Below are positions 22,806 to 33,713 of a DNA stretch of 64,000 nucleotides, piece after piece; positions within the stretch are counted from its first letter, which is position 1, and every line of letters starts with the position of its first letter. The position numbers were made by a program, and so were the translations under genes. The stretch lies in the NCBI GenBank assembly GCA_015039365.1, contig WION01000023.1, forward strand, positions 248,001 to 312,000. The letters run 5' to 3'. Source of the stretch: Amanita rubescens. Taxonomy: Eukaryota > Basidiomycota > Agaricomycetes > Agaricales > Amanitaceae. The notes beneath the pieces were generated by a model. The model was not told where the DNA came from. It searched no databases and was given only the letters and a program-made list of their open reading frames with translations.

Positions 22806-25779
22806 CAGTGGGACTCATGACAGTGGATGAAGTTCCGGAATTATCAGATTCAACTCTCGATATATCACATGTAACAGTACAATCTATTTCGAAACGAAGA
22901 TTATCTGTCCCTATCAAAGTTGAAACTGAAAACAACACTGAAAACCTCGTTGCCCTTATCGACTGCGGAGCCGAAGGGATATTTATCGACAAAAAGATAG
23001 CACACAAATGGAGGAAACAAAAAACTCCACGACCAATTAAAGTTTATAACGTCGATGGCACCATAAACAAAGAAGGAGAAATTGATGAACAATGTCTAAT
23101 CACCTTCGAGATGAACGGAAAACGCATGACCGAATGGTTTTACGTATCAGCAATAGGGAAACAAACAATCATACTGGGGCTTCCTTGGCTAGAGAAGCAC
23201 AACCCAGACGTAAATTGGAAAGAAAAGACTCTAGAGTTCCGAGACTCTGAACAGGACAAGATCAAGGCATCACTTCGGAGCATCTGTCTACAGATTGACA
23301 GAATAGCTATGCCTGAATGGGAAGAAAGTCTCGTCATCAGATATTTGATGTCACACAAAGGATCACAGATGACAGATCAAGGATGGAACACACACACATT
23401 TGAGGACATAGGAAGCTGGTCAGAAGACGAATACGATCAAGTAACTATCGCACGATACACGCCCGCTCAACAAATGGAACACAAGTACCATCAAACAGAG
23501 GAGGTTTACACGCTCCCTCCTGAATACTCGGCATGGAAAGATGTATTCGAGAAAAAAGCAAGTGAACGATTCCCGGAAAGCCGATCTTGGGATCACCAGA
23601 TAGAACTTCGCGATGATTTCATACCAAAAAGAGGAAAAATCTATCCCTTATCTCCAAAACAGCAGAATACACTAGATGAATGGATCAAAGAACACGTCGA
23701 AAAAGGCTACATCAGACCATCGAAATCGCCGCAGGCATCACCATTCTTCTTTGTAGAAAAGAAAGAAGCACAAAAACTACAACCCTGCCAAGATTATCGA
23801 TATTTGAACGAGTATACTAAACCAAACGCATATCCACTACCTCTTATCTCCGATCTTATGATCAAACTCAAAGATTCGGAATATTTTACAAAATTGGATA
23901 TCCGTTGGGGATATAATAACGTTCAAATCAAGGAATCTGATAGATGGAAAGCCGCTTTTATCACCAACCGAGGTTTATTTGAACCTAACGTCATGTTCTT
24001 TGGATTACGAAATTCACCAGCAACGTTTCAAGCTATGATGGACGATTATTTCAGGGATTTTACAGAAAAAGGATGGCTCGTCATCTACATGGATGACATG
24101 CTAATACACGCGCGCACTAAAGAAGAACTCGAGATTCGAACAAAACAAGTACTTGAACGATTACAGAAACACGATCTTTACCTCAAGCTTGAAAAGTGTA
24201 AATTCGCTGCCAAAGAAGTTGATTTTCTAGGCACCGTTATATCCAAAAATACAATAAAAATGGACCCGATCAAACTTGCCGGAATCAGGGACTGGCCAAC
24301 CCCTACCACTGTTAAACAAGTTAGATCCTTTTTAGGATTCGGAAATTACTATCGAAGGTTTATTTTCGGATTCGCCCACCTTGCACGACCCCTGCACGAC
24401 CTAACAAAGAAAAACAAACTATGGACATGGACCGCTGAATGCCAAGTCGCATTTGATCTATTAAAAGAACGCTTCACATCCGCACCTGTCTTAATGATGC
24501 CCGATGTTAACAAACCCTTCATTCTACAAACGGACGCATCAGACCGTGCTATCGGAGCAGTTCTCATGCAAAAAGATGACAATGGCGACTTACACCCATG
24601 CGGATACCTATCCCACGCACTAACGCCGACTGAAACGCGATGGCAAATCTACGACCGAGAATTATTCGCCATCTACTACGCTCTTTATAACGAATGGAGA
24701 TACCTGCTTGAAGGAGCAGAACATCCTGTCATTATTCATTGTGACCACAAGAACCTACTTTACTATCGAGAACCGCAACGTCTTACAAACCGCCAAGCAC
24801 GATGGTGGAACGACTTGTCTCAATTTAATATTAAGTTAACTCACGTCCCTGGAGCAAAACTAATAATAGCGGACGCCTTATCCCGCCGACCCGATCATAT
24901 GACTAAAGACGAACCAGAAGAGTTAATAACAATGCTCCCGAAAGAACTCTTTGTTCGCACAATCGCCGAAGATCTCCGTGACAGAGCAATAGAAATAACT
25001 GTCAAAGATGAATTCGCTCAATCAATCAAGAAATGTCTAAAAGAAAAAGGAACACCGCCCTTACGCACAGCCCTTTCTGATTGGACCCTTGACGACGAAT
25101 TAATCCTGTACAAAGGGAAATCCTTTATCCCTCCTGATACCGATCTTCGCCGAGATATTATTAAAGATTTTCATGAATCACCGACAAGCGGACACCCCGG
25201 TTTCTTCAAAACACTCGCCTTATTAAAGGAATATTACTGGTGGCCATTGATGTCTAAAATGGTTAAACAGTTTATTGACGGATGCACGGCATGTCAACAA
25301 ATGAAATCAAATACACACCCTACTGCCGCACCTTTGATGCCAATCAAGTCACACGCCCACCGACCCTTCCAACAAATAACTATGGATTTCATAACCGACT
25401 TACCCCAAAGTGACGGTTTTGATTCTATCTTTATCGTGGTCGATCAAGGACTTACAAAGGGAGTAATTCTCATGCCTTGTAATAAAACTATCACCGCCGA
25501 CGAAACCGCCGACCTCTACATTCGGAATGTATTCAAAAACTTCGGTTTACCCGACGTCATGATCTCCGACCGAGGACCACAGTTCGCATCACATGTCTTT
25601 AACGGCATAATGGACTCATTAAAGATCAAACACAAAATGAGTACCGCCTTCCATCCACAAACCGATGGACAAACAGAGCGATATAACGCCGAATTAGAAG
25701 CTTATCTCCGAATATTCTGTGCCTATGAACCAGATACTTGGAACAAGATGATACCAATAGCACAATTCGCGCATAATTC

Positions 25780-26850
25780 CACCTGTTAAGCCGGCAAAGA
25801 ACTGTTAATTAGCAGTGGACACAGGCCCTGTGTCCCTTGGTAATTAGCAAGGATGTTGGGCTTGCGGCTCACTTTCAATAAATCCCAATAATTATATAGG
25901 GAAATTTTGATGAAGTCCCTTTTCCCACAACTAAAGTTACCATTTTTGGAAGGTGGGGGATGTTTGTACATGTTATGAGATGGGAATTGGATCAAAATAA
26001 AGGAACAAGGGGATAATTGCCATATTTGGTAAGATAGGCAGATTCCAAATAAGGAAAGCAAGTTAGGATGCCATTTTTGGAAGGTTGTGAGGGTGTTTGT
26101 ACATATTTGTACATGTTATGGCACAAATTCCTTATTTGGAAATAGTTGCCAGATGTCAAATAAGGTGAAATGGGAAGCAATGTGATCATGGGAAAATATT
26201 TCCTAAAATGGAAAGTGATTACGTAATCTCAGGGTCAATGAAATGTGTAGCCTTGGTCAGTGGCTTTCTAAATGTGGTTGTATGACAGTGTTTGGTGCTG
26301 ATTTCATTGAGATATTCACTAATTGATTTTCAGGGTCAAATTTCTAAAAAAGGAAATAGATAATGTAATGTGCGCTTTAGGATCCAGTGGCGCATTTCCA
26401 AAAATGGAAATAGCGCACTTCGGACTTGCCATTTTGGGACATATCTGCTCACTGTTGGTCATGATGAGCAGAAAGAAATTGCAATATCTCCCTTAATACT
26501 GAATGTTTTTGTGGCGCGTTTTTTGGAACATATTCCTTATATGTATATGCACCTATCCACTATGTTAGAATGTAAAAAATGCAAGTGGTTTCTGTCAGAA
26601 TGCAACATGTCTTGCTCACTGTTGACAACAGTGAGGAGCAACAAATGACAATATCTCCATCAATACTGGTTATTTCTCTGGCGCTTTTTTTGGTATGTCC
26701 CCATTAGGGATATAGGAAGGTGTTTGGCATGTCAGAATACAAATAGTACATACCAATCATGCCACAAATGAAATTGGTGTGCTCACTGTCTGCCATGATG
26801 AGCAGCCATATCTCCACCAAAACAAGATCTTCCTGTGGCGCTTTTTTGGA
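25780..26850 (+). repeat. left inverted-repeat arm of D
   Basis: Pairs with 27076-28146 in reverse complement. The first mismatch I found in the inner part is at 26832. The arm contains several ccaaaaatgg and gcgcaattt-like short repeats. Confidence 0.9.
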
Positions 26851-27075
26851 TTCTGATTCCTTATCATAACAGAGTGTCATTCAGGGTATCTGAAAGCAGA
26901 TTACCCTGCTGATTAATGTGTAGTTTTCAGTTTCATGATAAAAGACTGAACATGATACAGAAAGAGTGCTGACAAGTTGACATGTCAGGATAAATGGGAG
27001 ATTCCACTTGATCTTGCCTAGGGATCCTCTGTTGTGACCCTCCCAATGTTTATCTTTGTTATGTGTGATCCCAAA

Positions 27076-28146
27076 TCAAAAAAAGCGCCACAGAAAGATC
27101 TTGTTTTGGTGGAGATATGGCTGCTCATCATGGCAGACAGTGAGCACACCAATTTCATTTGTGGCATGATTGGTATGTACTATTTGTATTCTGACATGCC
27201 AAACACCTTCCTATATCCCTAATGGGGACATACCAAAAAAAGCGCCAGAGAAATAACCAGTATTGATGGAGATATTGTCATTTGTTGCTCCTCACTGTTG
27301 TCAACAGTGAGCAAGACATGTTGCATTCTGACAGAAACCACTTGCATTTTTTACATTCTAACATAGTGGATAGGTGCATATACATATAAGGAATATGTTC
27401 CAAAAAACGCGCCACAAAAACATTCAGTATTAAGGGAGATATTGCAATTTCTTTCTGCTCATCATGACCAACAGTGAGCAGATATGTCCCAAAATGGCAA
27501 GTCCGAAGTGCGCTATTTCCATTTTTGGAAATGCGCCACTGGATCCTAAAGCGCACATTACATTATCTATTTCCTTTTTTAGAAATTTGACCCTGAAAAT
27601 CAATTAGTGAATATCTCAATGAAATCAGCACCAAACACTGTCATACAACCACATTTAGAAAGCCACTGACCAAGGCTACACATTTCATTGACCCTGAGAT
27701 TACGTAATCACTTTCCATTTTAGGAAATATTTTCCCATGATCACATTGCTTCCCATTTCACCTTATTTGACATCTGGCAACTATTTCCAAATAAGGAATT
27801 TGTGCCATAACATGTACAAATATGTACAAACACCCTCACAACCTTCCAAAAATGGCATCCTAACTTGCTTTCCTTATTTGGAATCTGCCTATCTTACCAA
27901 ATATGGCAATTATCCCCTTGTTCCTTTATTTTGATCCAATTCCCATCTCATAACATGTACAAACATCCCCCACCTTCCAAAAATGGTAACTTTAGTTGTG
28001 GGAAAAGGGACTTCATCAAAATTTCCCTATATAATTATTGGGATTTATTGAAAGTGAGCCGCAAGCCCAACATCCTTGCTAATTACCAAGGGACACAGGG
28101 CCTGTGTCCACTGCTAATTAACAGTTCTTTGCCGGCTTAACAGGTG
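27076..28146 (-). repeat. right inverted-repeat arm of D
   Basis: Mirror of 25780-26850; coordinate sums are 53926 at every mirrored ORF checked. Confidence 0.9.
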
Positions 28147-28790
28147 CATAATTCACGCACTCATGAAGCGTTGAAACAATCGCCCTTTCAATTGATGTAT
28201 GGAACATCTCCGGTTGCACTTCCCCTTGTCTCAAATAAGACAAACACACCAACCGCTGACAACTGCATCAACTCCTTGTTCCGCGCACGAGAAGAAGCAC
28301 TCGCCGCACATGATCTAGCACGAGCTAAGATGATGGAGAGAACAACGAGAAAGACTAAACCGTTCAAAGTCAATGACAAAGTATGGTTAGAGTCTAGGAA
28401 CCTGAAGATTCCTTATCAGAGCAGAAAGCTCGCACCTAAACGAGAAGGTCCCTTTTCCATTAAAGAAGTCTTAGGACCAGTGACATATCGTCTCACACTA
28501 CCAAGACAATGGAAAATCCATAACGTATTCCACGCCGCCTTACTAACACCGTTCAAAGAGACTTCCTTTCATGGAACAACAGAAACAAGGCCCCCTCCCG
28601 ATCTGATCGAAGGAGAACAGGAATACGAGGTAGAAGCACTGCTTGCACATCGCAAGTTCAGAGGGAAATTACAATTCCTTGTAAAGTGGAAAGGCTATGA
28701 CACCAGCGAAAACACATGGGAACCAGAAAATAACTTGACGCATATGGAAGACCTCCTTCTAGAATATAAAAGACGAAGGAAACTCTGAAA

Positions 28791-30542
28791 ATGTCATTCA
28801 CATCTCAAGTAACTATGCAGAATGGAAACGACACCACCGACGCCGTTCAGCACTTCCCCTGGTCCGAATTTTATGCTGGAGAGACTACCGACGCCCGACT
28901 CCCCACTCCCCCTGACTCCTACCGACCCCGACTCGTTCTTCATACCACTGACACCGACGAAGAAGACGTTGACCCGAACGACTTTGTTGATGTTCCCTAC
29001 AGATCTCCCGATCAGGCAACGACTCAGACGATCCCGATCACTCCCACCCAAGCCGAGGAAACCCAAATCGGAACATCAGAAACTCTGGCTGTACCTGGAC
29101 GAATTGAGGAAAATCGCACTAGCCGACCGATCCCACCTAGAAACGCTGAAGACATTAGCGTTACCCTACATAGAGAGGCGGTACTTGCCGGTCGAGCTCC
29201 GACTCAATCTCGTGAAGAACCTGTTCGAAGCAACGACCAGAGTCACGGTACAGATGGGACTCACCGCGATATGGCTGGCCCCATCATACGAACCACCCCC
29301 GATCTCTATCTCAGTTATCACGGAGTTACTACTTACACCAAGGTTAGAGATCGAGTCACTCTAATCTGTGATGCCGCTAGATTACAGATCGACTACTTTG
29401 ACCAAGAAAGGATAGCCCGAATCTGGCGACTTCTCATGGATCTCCGAACCGCCACCACTCTCGCCGGTCAAGCCCGAGATCAATATAACTATCATTGCGC
29501 AGATTTAATCGAGACGTTCGTTAACGTGACGGCATTGTACTGGGAAGACATTCATCCGAAAGGAGGAAATTTAGATCAACTGGCAATAGATCTATTACGA
29601 CGACTTCTCACGGCTGACATCGAACGCTATATCATCCTCGCTATAGATAACATCAAGGATCAAAGATTCGGAGTAAAGATACAGCCCCACGACAAGAATA
29701 ACCGTATCCTTGTCAACCATTGGTTTCGCGCTACCGAAGCTACACCTGACCGACACCGAGCAACTAGATGCATTATGGAGACAGATCGTAAGTCGAGAGA
29801 AATCTGGTGCCTCACCGGAAAGATCCGAGACCTGCTGTCAAGTATCCAGGGAGACACCGAATGGACAACAAGCGAATTCGCAGATGGAGTTCCCCTCTTC
29901 GAACTCACTAGTGACAACGTTTCGCAGATCAATGATGCGATCAACGATCTCGATCTTCATCGCCGAATCCGTACAACAGGCGATCTCACTACGGAAGAAC
30001 CGAAACGAGATAAGAAGGCTCCTCCTTCTCGCCGATCCCCATCACCCCCCACCACCACCGTTATTCGCCGCGGAGTCTGGAATATTCCTATCCCCACTAC
30101 TTGACGAAACGACCCTCCGCCTCCTCAACAACCTACAACCCGCAGTATGACCAATGCCGCCAATAACCGCCCCCATCGCTACAACCGCTGCATCCACTGC
30201 CGAGGTAAACATGCCTCTGAGGATCACCATCTCGCTGTTGCAATTCCTCCTATGCCTACTCTACCTCCACGCGCTGCCACGCGCCGACGCGATCCGACGC
30301 CCGGTTCTTCCACTAAGAAGAAAGGACGTTCTCGAGATGCCGACTCTACCTCCGCTACCACTAGCCGCCGCCCTCATCAGCCGAAGAAGAAGAAGGGAAA
30401 GAAGAAGGCACACCATGCGTCTCAGTGTCAAGCATGCGTCAATGGACGACAATGCGATGGAGCTGACGACGATGCCTGTTACGACTACGGCACTTACGGC
30501 TACGACTACGGAGACGACGCGACCCACAACATGAACACTTAG
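28791..30542 (+). pseudogene. element C ORF3 (unknown third retrotransposon protein), split by TGA
   Basis: The ATG at 28791 follows the pol TGA by two bases (TGAaaATG). The frame runs to a TGA at 30102-30104 and resumes at 30147-30542. Sister E reads CGA where C has TGA and is open throughout (585 residues). The N-terminal ~190 residues are T/P/D-rich. A helical core carries YNYHCADLIE and IDLLRRLLTADIERYI, both shared with F. The basic C-terminal part has a CX2CX3HX4H motif and a CX2CX5CX7C motif, then a GY...DDATHNMNT end. There is no membrane segment, so it is not env-like. Function unknown. Confidence 0.75.
28822..29364 (+). CDS. element C ORFa, nested in ORF3 in the +1 frame
   Basis: 180 codons starting 31 nt after the ORF3 ATG. 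The T/P-rich start is followed by a helical part (LWLYLDELRKIALADRSHLE; LFEATTRVTVQMGLTAIWLA). The copy in E (45513-46055) has the same length, and by hand count differs at about 17 residues against about 35 in ORF3 over the same bases, the opposite of what a chance frame would show. Element F has an ORF in the same relative frame (38666-39370). Expression could be by leaky scanning. Function unknown. Confidence 0.6.
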   Translation: METTPPTPFSTSPGPNFMLERLPTPDSPLPLTPTDPDSFFIPLTPTKKTLTRTTLLMFPTDLPIRQRLRRSRSLPPKPRKPKSEHQKLWLYLDELRKIALADRSHLETLKTLALPYIERRYLPVELRLNLVKNLFEATTRVTVQMGLTAIWLAPSYEPPPISISVITELLLTPRLEIESL

Positions 30543-30582
30543 ACGGTTTGTTGTTGCAGTCAACAACGTAGGGGAGAGCTAG

Positions 30583-31035
30583 TGTTACAACACGGTACGG
30601 ACTCCCGCATTATGCTTACATGACACGTCGGACATGTTCATTTTCTTTATGCATACCTTATCCGTCTCACCCCTTATGCTCGACTCGTACGGACAAGCTC
30701 GTTTACTTACTTATACCATTCCTTGTTCCACATATGACGCCGTCCTTATACCTACATTCGTACTTACGCTTATTCATTAATTAGTACGTTCTCTTGTACT
30801 TGCTAGTATAAAGACCGCATGTATTCTAGAGTTGAACCCTAAGTTCGACTTAGCTGTTTATTGTCGTCTGGCAATATAACCCTTACTCTTCGCTCGTCAA
30901 CCACAATCGTCCTCAGATCCTAAGTCAATGCTTTGACTTAGTATTGAACTTATAATCTTAACGTTTGACTTAAGACTTGTAATCGTGACTAGAGTTGCCG
31001 TTGCAACTTAGGTTGAGATTAACGAGTTCGTAACA
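30583..31035 (+). repeat. 3' LTR of element C
   Basis: 453 bp. It differs from the 5' LTR at about five positions, all transitions, and is preceded by the purine tract ggggagagctag. Confidence 0.95.
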
Positions 31036-31040
31036 ATTGT

Positions 31041-31091
31041 GCATGGCACCTGCAGTGCTGGGTACAACCCAGAGCACTCTGCAGTGTTTCA
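31041..31091 (+). repeat. LTR 2 of element B, second segment
   Basis: The last 51 bp of the B LTR (gcatggcacctgcag to tgcagtgtttca), following the TSD attgt of element C. Confidence 0.9.
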
Positions 31092-31820
31092 GCGGATCTT
31101 TCCAACTTTTAATTCTCCATCAAGGAACTCATCTACGGCTTTTTCTTCTTCTCGTGTCAGCCTGAAGTTCTTCGCAGGGATTTCTTTCGGTGCATTCGGT
31201 AATAGGTTGATTTCGTGGTCCCATTCCCTTCTGATAGGTAGTTTATCGAAATTTACTTTGTCAAACATGTGTTTATATGGTTTGACATAATCGGGCATTA
31301 TTCCTTTCAAGATCCCATCTTCATCTTTTTCTGGTTCTATTATCTTCTTAATGATGGCGCCACATTTCTTTGGGCATCTGCTAAACTTTACTTCTCGTGT
31401 CTGCCAATTGATTGTTGGATTGTGTACCGACAACCAATCTTGTCCTAGTAGCATCTCATTGTCTCCGATATCTAAAATTAGAGCTTCCATGTTTTCTTTA
31501 TGGGAGTCTATTTTCATTGCCAATTTGGCTACATGCGTTGCTTCTTTTTGTCGATTTGGCGTTCCATCTGCATTTGACATTGGTATTGGTGTATTAAGTT
31601 TCGTTCTTTTTAAGCCAAACTTTCTGACCAATTTTGGACTTATGCATGTTATTTGGCATCCGTTATCGATTTCAGGGTGGAATTTTCCCCACTTTCTATT
31701 CCCAATGTGGATTAATCCTTTGACTGTTACAACATGTGGAACTTTCTTCATAGTTCTTGGCGATATCGTTACATGTGCCTCGCATTCACGGTTTTTTAAT
31801 AAGTTAATCTTTGATTTCAA
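31092..31820 (-). pseudogene. pol: element A pol, proximal part: protease and RT start
   Basis: The frame encodes a retropepsin-like domain (EIDNGCQITCISPKLV, where DNG replaces DSG/DTG, then LILDIGDNEMLLGQDWL) and the linker WDHEINL...KNFRLTREEEKAVDEFL leading into RT. It stops at the B junction after KIR; the RT continues at 18593. The open frame extends slightly upstream without an ATG, so it was probably expressed by frameshift from gag. Confidence 0.85.
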
Positions 31821-31885
31821 TAACTTAGGGGTACATGAAATATTCTTTATTGTCTGTGAATACTGATCTTGGGGGAGTATGGCAC

Positions 31886-33040
31886 CTACTCATCCCCGTT
31901 CGTAAAATCCACTTCTTCTTCTTCATACTCTCCTTCAGGTTGCTCCTCAACTTCTATCTCTTCCTTCGATTCATCTTCCTGTTTGGGTTCTTCTTCGACC
32001 TTCTTTGTCTTTCCTTTGATTGCATCTTTCTTCTTCTTGACAGGACAGTCGTTTACACGATGATCCATCTTTCCGTATTCAAAACATGCTCCTTTCTCTC
32101 ATTTGGGCCCTTTGCATTCTTTGGCAATGTGACCAAACTTTCCACAATTATAGCATCGGGGTCCTGTTCGATCTACTTCCATTGGCTTTCCTGATCCGCC
32201 AAATGTGGTACCTGATCCTGTTTTGGTATCAGATCTGGGGTTTCGATTGTTCGATCCATTAATATTGGTTGCTCCTGGAGCTGATCGCTGATATCCTCGG
32301 GCGATGTCTAAATTGGTGCCGATCTTTCTGAGTTTCTTGGACAGCTCATTATAATCGGTGGGAATATCATCATCATTCCCATAAACTTTATTCATGATGG
32401 CCGGGGTCAACCCTCTCTTCACTAAATATAGTGCATCTGTATCTGAGATCTTGGATCTTACTTTCAGCTGTTCGAATTTATCGAGATACGATTGTACTGA
32501 GAGCTTTCCTTGCACAAAGTTGTGTATTTCGTTAAGGGCTCTCTGTTCCTTGGTTGGATCGGAGAACCTTGCTTCGAGATCTTTCTTGAATTGACTCCAT
32601 GACGTTAATTTGTTATTTATAACTTCTTCTCTCTTCACTTGTGCCCATGAGGCTGCTTCCCCTTCGGCGCATCATGTCAATATGGCAACGATCTTTCCTT
32701 TCTCTGGGAGTTTATCATATCCCAACATGTGGAGTTGCATGTTGCTCCACCATTCTTCAAATTTAACTCTGTTCCCATCATATTCTCCGGGATCATGAGT
32801 GATTTGCCTGTATAATTTAGGCAAGTCATCCTTATCTGATGTCGACATCTTTGATAGTTCCTCTGCTAGGTGTTCGTCGATGTAGTTCTGTCTGTACTTC
32901 TCCCACTCTTTAAGTTCGTTACTTGTGAGCGAATATGCGTCTTCTACAAACGGGTTTTCACGTTCTACTGCCCAATATTTATCCCATGCTTCTCGTTCTA
33001 CGGTTCCTGGATTCGGCACTTTTACGTTGATAGTTGCCAC
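31886..33040 (-). pseudogene. gag: element A gag with two nonsense codons
   Basis: The ATG at 33040 opens MATINVKVPNPGTVEREAWD. A TGA at 32674-32672 interrupts the frame after GKIVAILT. The frame then continues (CAEGEAASWAQVKREEV, SWSQFKKDLEARFSDPTKEQ) to a first zinc knuckle CYNCGKFGHIAKEC, a second TGA, a degenerate second knuckle CFEYGKMDHRVNDC, and an acidic tail ending at 31886. Both TGAs stand where CGA would fit, consistent with C-to-T decay. Confidence 0.85.
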
Positions 33041-33713
33041 GGTTAATTATTTTCTTGGACTCCTTGGTATTGGACAATTATCTCCTTGGAGGTAATGTGC
33101 TTCTCTACAGTGACGTGCCAAAAATAAACTCCTTCAAGCGTCTGATATTCTTCTTTAACTGTGATTGTGTCGGTCTCAATCGATTTGTATATCGTTCCGT
33201 CTGGGGTATCACGGGGAGGCTCTGATAACGACTGATATTCAGACCCTGATCGTACGATGCGACCTGTGAATACTGCTTGATTGATTTGTGAGACTGGGAA
33301 GGAATGTAGAGACGGGGTAACTGTTGGGGTGATGGGTTCAACGACTGGAAACGCTGCGTGTCTTTCTCGAGGACAATTGCTTCTTCTATTCGGAACTGTC
33401 CCAAGTACTGCTTCCAGTGTGCGAAATTCGTATAACTAAAATTGATTTGTCTTCTTCATAACTCTGTGAAGATTTCGTCGTCTAGACAGGCACTACCAAC
33501 AATATAGGTGAGCCCTGCTGTTCTTCTTATGCTGCTTAGAGACTCTCTGTGTAGGGTCCCGTGCTCGAATGTGAATAGGTGGTTGTGTAAACAATGGTTT
33601 GTTTCTTCGACTACTTCCGTATCAATGCAAATGGAATTGACTTCGTATTGCTGATAAGCTATGGTGCTACTTCTATTGCCACTGGGCAACCTTTCAAGAG
33701 AGCTTTAGCAAAG
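33041..33713 (-). other. 5' leader of element A
   Basis: 673 bp between the 5' LTR and the gag ATG. Two ORFs of 99 and 77 codons (33105-33404, 33456-33689) have no known domain. Plus 33701-33711 (agctttagcaa) is the exact reverse complement of ttgctaaagct inside the LTR (33863-33873), the proposed self-priming pair. Confidence 0.6.

Larger units (their letters stand above)
25780..28146. mobile_element. element D: palindromic DNA transposon with ~1.07-kb terminal inverted repeats
   Basis: The ends are cacctgttaagccggcaaag and its reverse complement. The 8-bp TSD cataattc lies at 25772-25779 and 28147-28154, and sister element E carries a single uninterrupted copy at the same site. The left arm (25780-~26850) mirrors the right arm (~27076-28146) around position 26963 with no indel over at least 870 bp. 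Open frames at 25786-26061, 25992-26189 and 26370-26648 recur at exactly mirrored coordinates with the same translations. A ~225-bp unmatched centre remains. There is no transposase. An 8-bp TSD fits hAT, whereas kilobase inverted repeats are more typical of Mutator-like or foldback elements, so the superfamily is open. Confidence 0.92.
22808..28788 (+). pseudogene. pol: element C pol, interrupted by D at 25780
   Basis: Part 1 is 22808-25779 and part 2 is 28155-28788. The domains in order are an aspartic protease (LIDCGAEGIFI, with DCG in place of the usual DSG/DTG), RT (LVIYMDDMLIHA), RNase H (LQTDASDRAIGA, YDRELFAIYYAL, HCDHKNLLYY), and integrase (HESPTSGHPG, CTACQQM, MDFITDLPQSDGFD, SDRGPQFAS, STAFHPQTDGQTERYN). 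D strikes inside IAQFAHNS. After D come the GPFSIKEVLGPVTYRLTLP motif and a C-terminal chromodomain (FLVKWKGYDTSENTWEP). The first ATG of the pol frame is at 22817, and the frame is -1 relative to gag. Apart from D it has no stop codon. Confidence 0.95.
20519..31035 (+). mobile_element. element C: Ty3/gypsy chromovirus (C/E family), split by D
   Basis: The LTRs are 453 bp (20519-20971 and 30583-31035) and differ at about five positions. The TSD is attgt at 20514-20518 and 31036-31040. The order is gag, pol (protease, RT, RNase H, integrase, chromodomain), ORF3, polypurine tract (ggggagagctag just before 30583). Without D the element is about 8.14 kb, nearly the length of sister E (8.13 kb). 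It is inactive because D interrupts the integrase and a TGA splits ORF3. Confidence 0.96.
18594..31091 (+). mobile_element. element B: non-coding LTR element (TRIM-like) inserted in pol of A, split by C
   Basis: LTR 1 is 18594-18961, the internal region is 18962-20203, and LTR 2 is 20204-20518 plus 31041-31091. The TSD is a 4-bp gcgg at 18590-18593 and 31092-31095. Merging the two sides restores the RT codons of A. Without C the element is about 1.98 kb. The sequence after LTR 1 (ac then tggagcccacc) begins with TGG, as tRNA-primed elements do, and ggtgagcgga precedes LTR 2. No gag or pol is visible, so movement would need enzymes supplied in trans. Confidence 0.88.

Noticed and set aside
25786..26061. 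91- and 92-codon ORFs in the arms of D
   Set aside because: They appear twice only because the arms mirror each other; no transposase motif.
28791..30104. ORF3 as a retroviral envelope gene
   Set aside because: No signal peptide or membrane segment; the protein is hydrophilic with disordered ends.
30154..30534. A frame in C (and 46845-47231 in E) with a signal-peptide-like MPLRITISLLQFLLCLLYLH segment
   Set aside because: Outside a short core the two copies diverge more in this frame than in ORF3, the reverse of ORFa, so it is probably a shadow.
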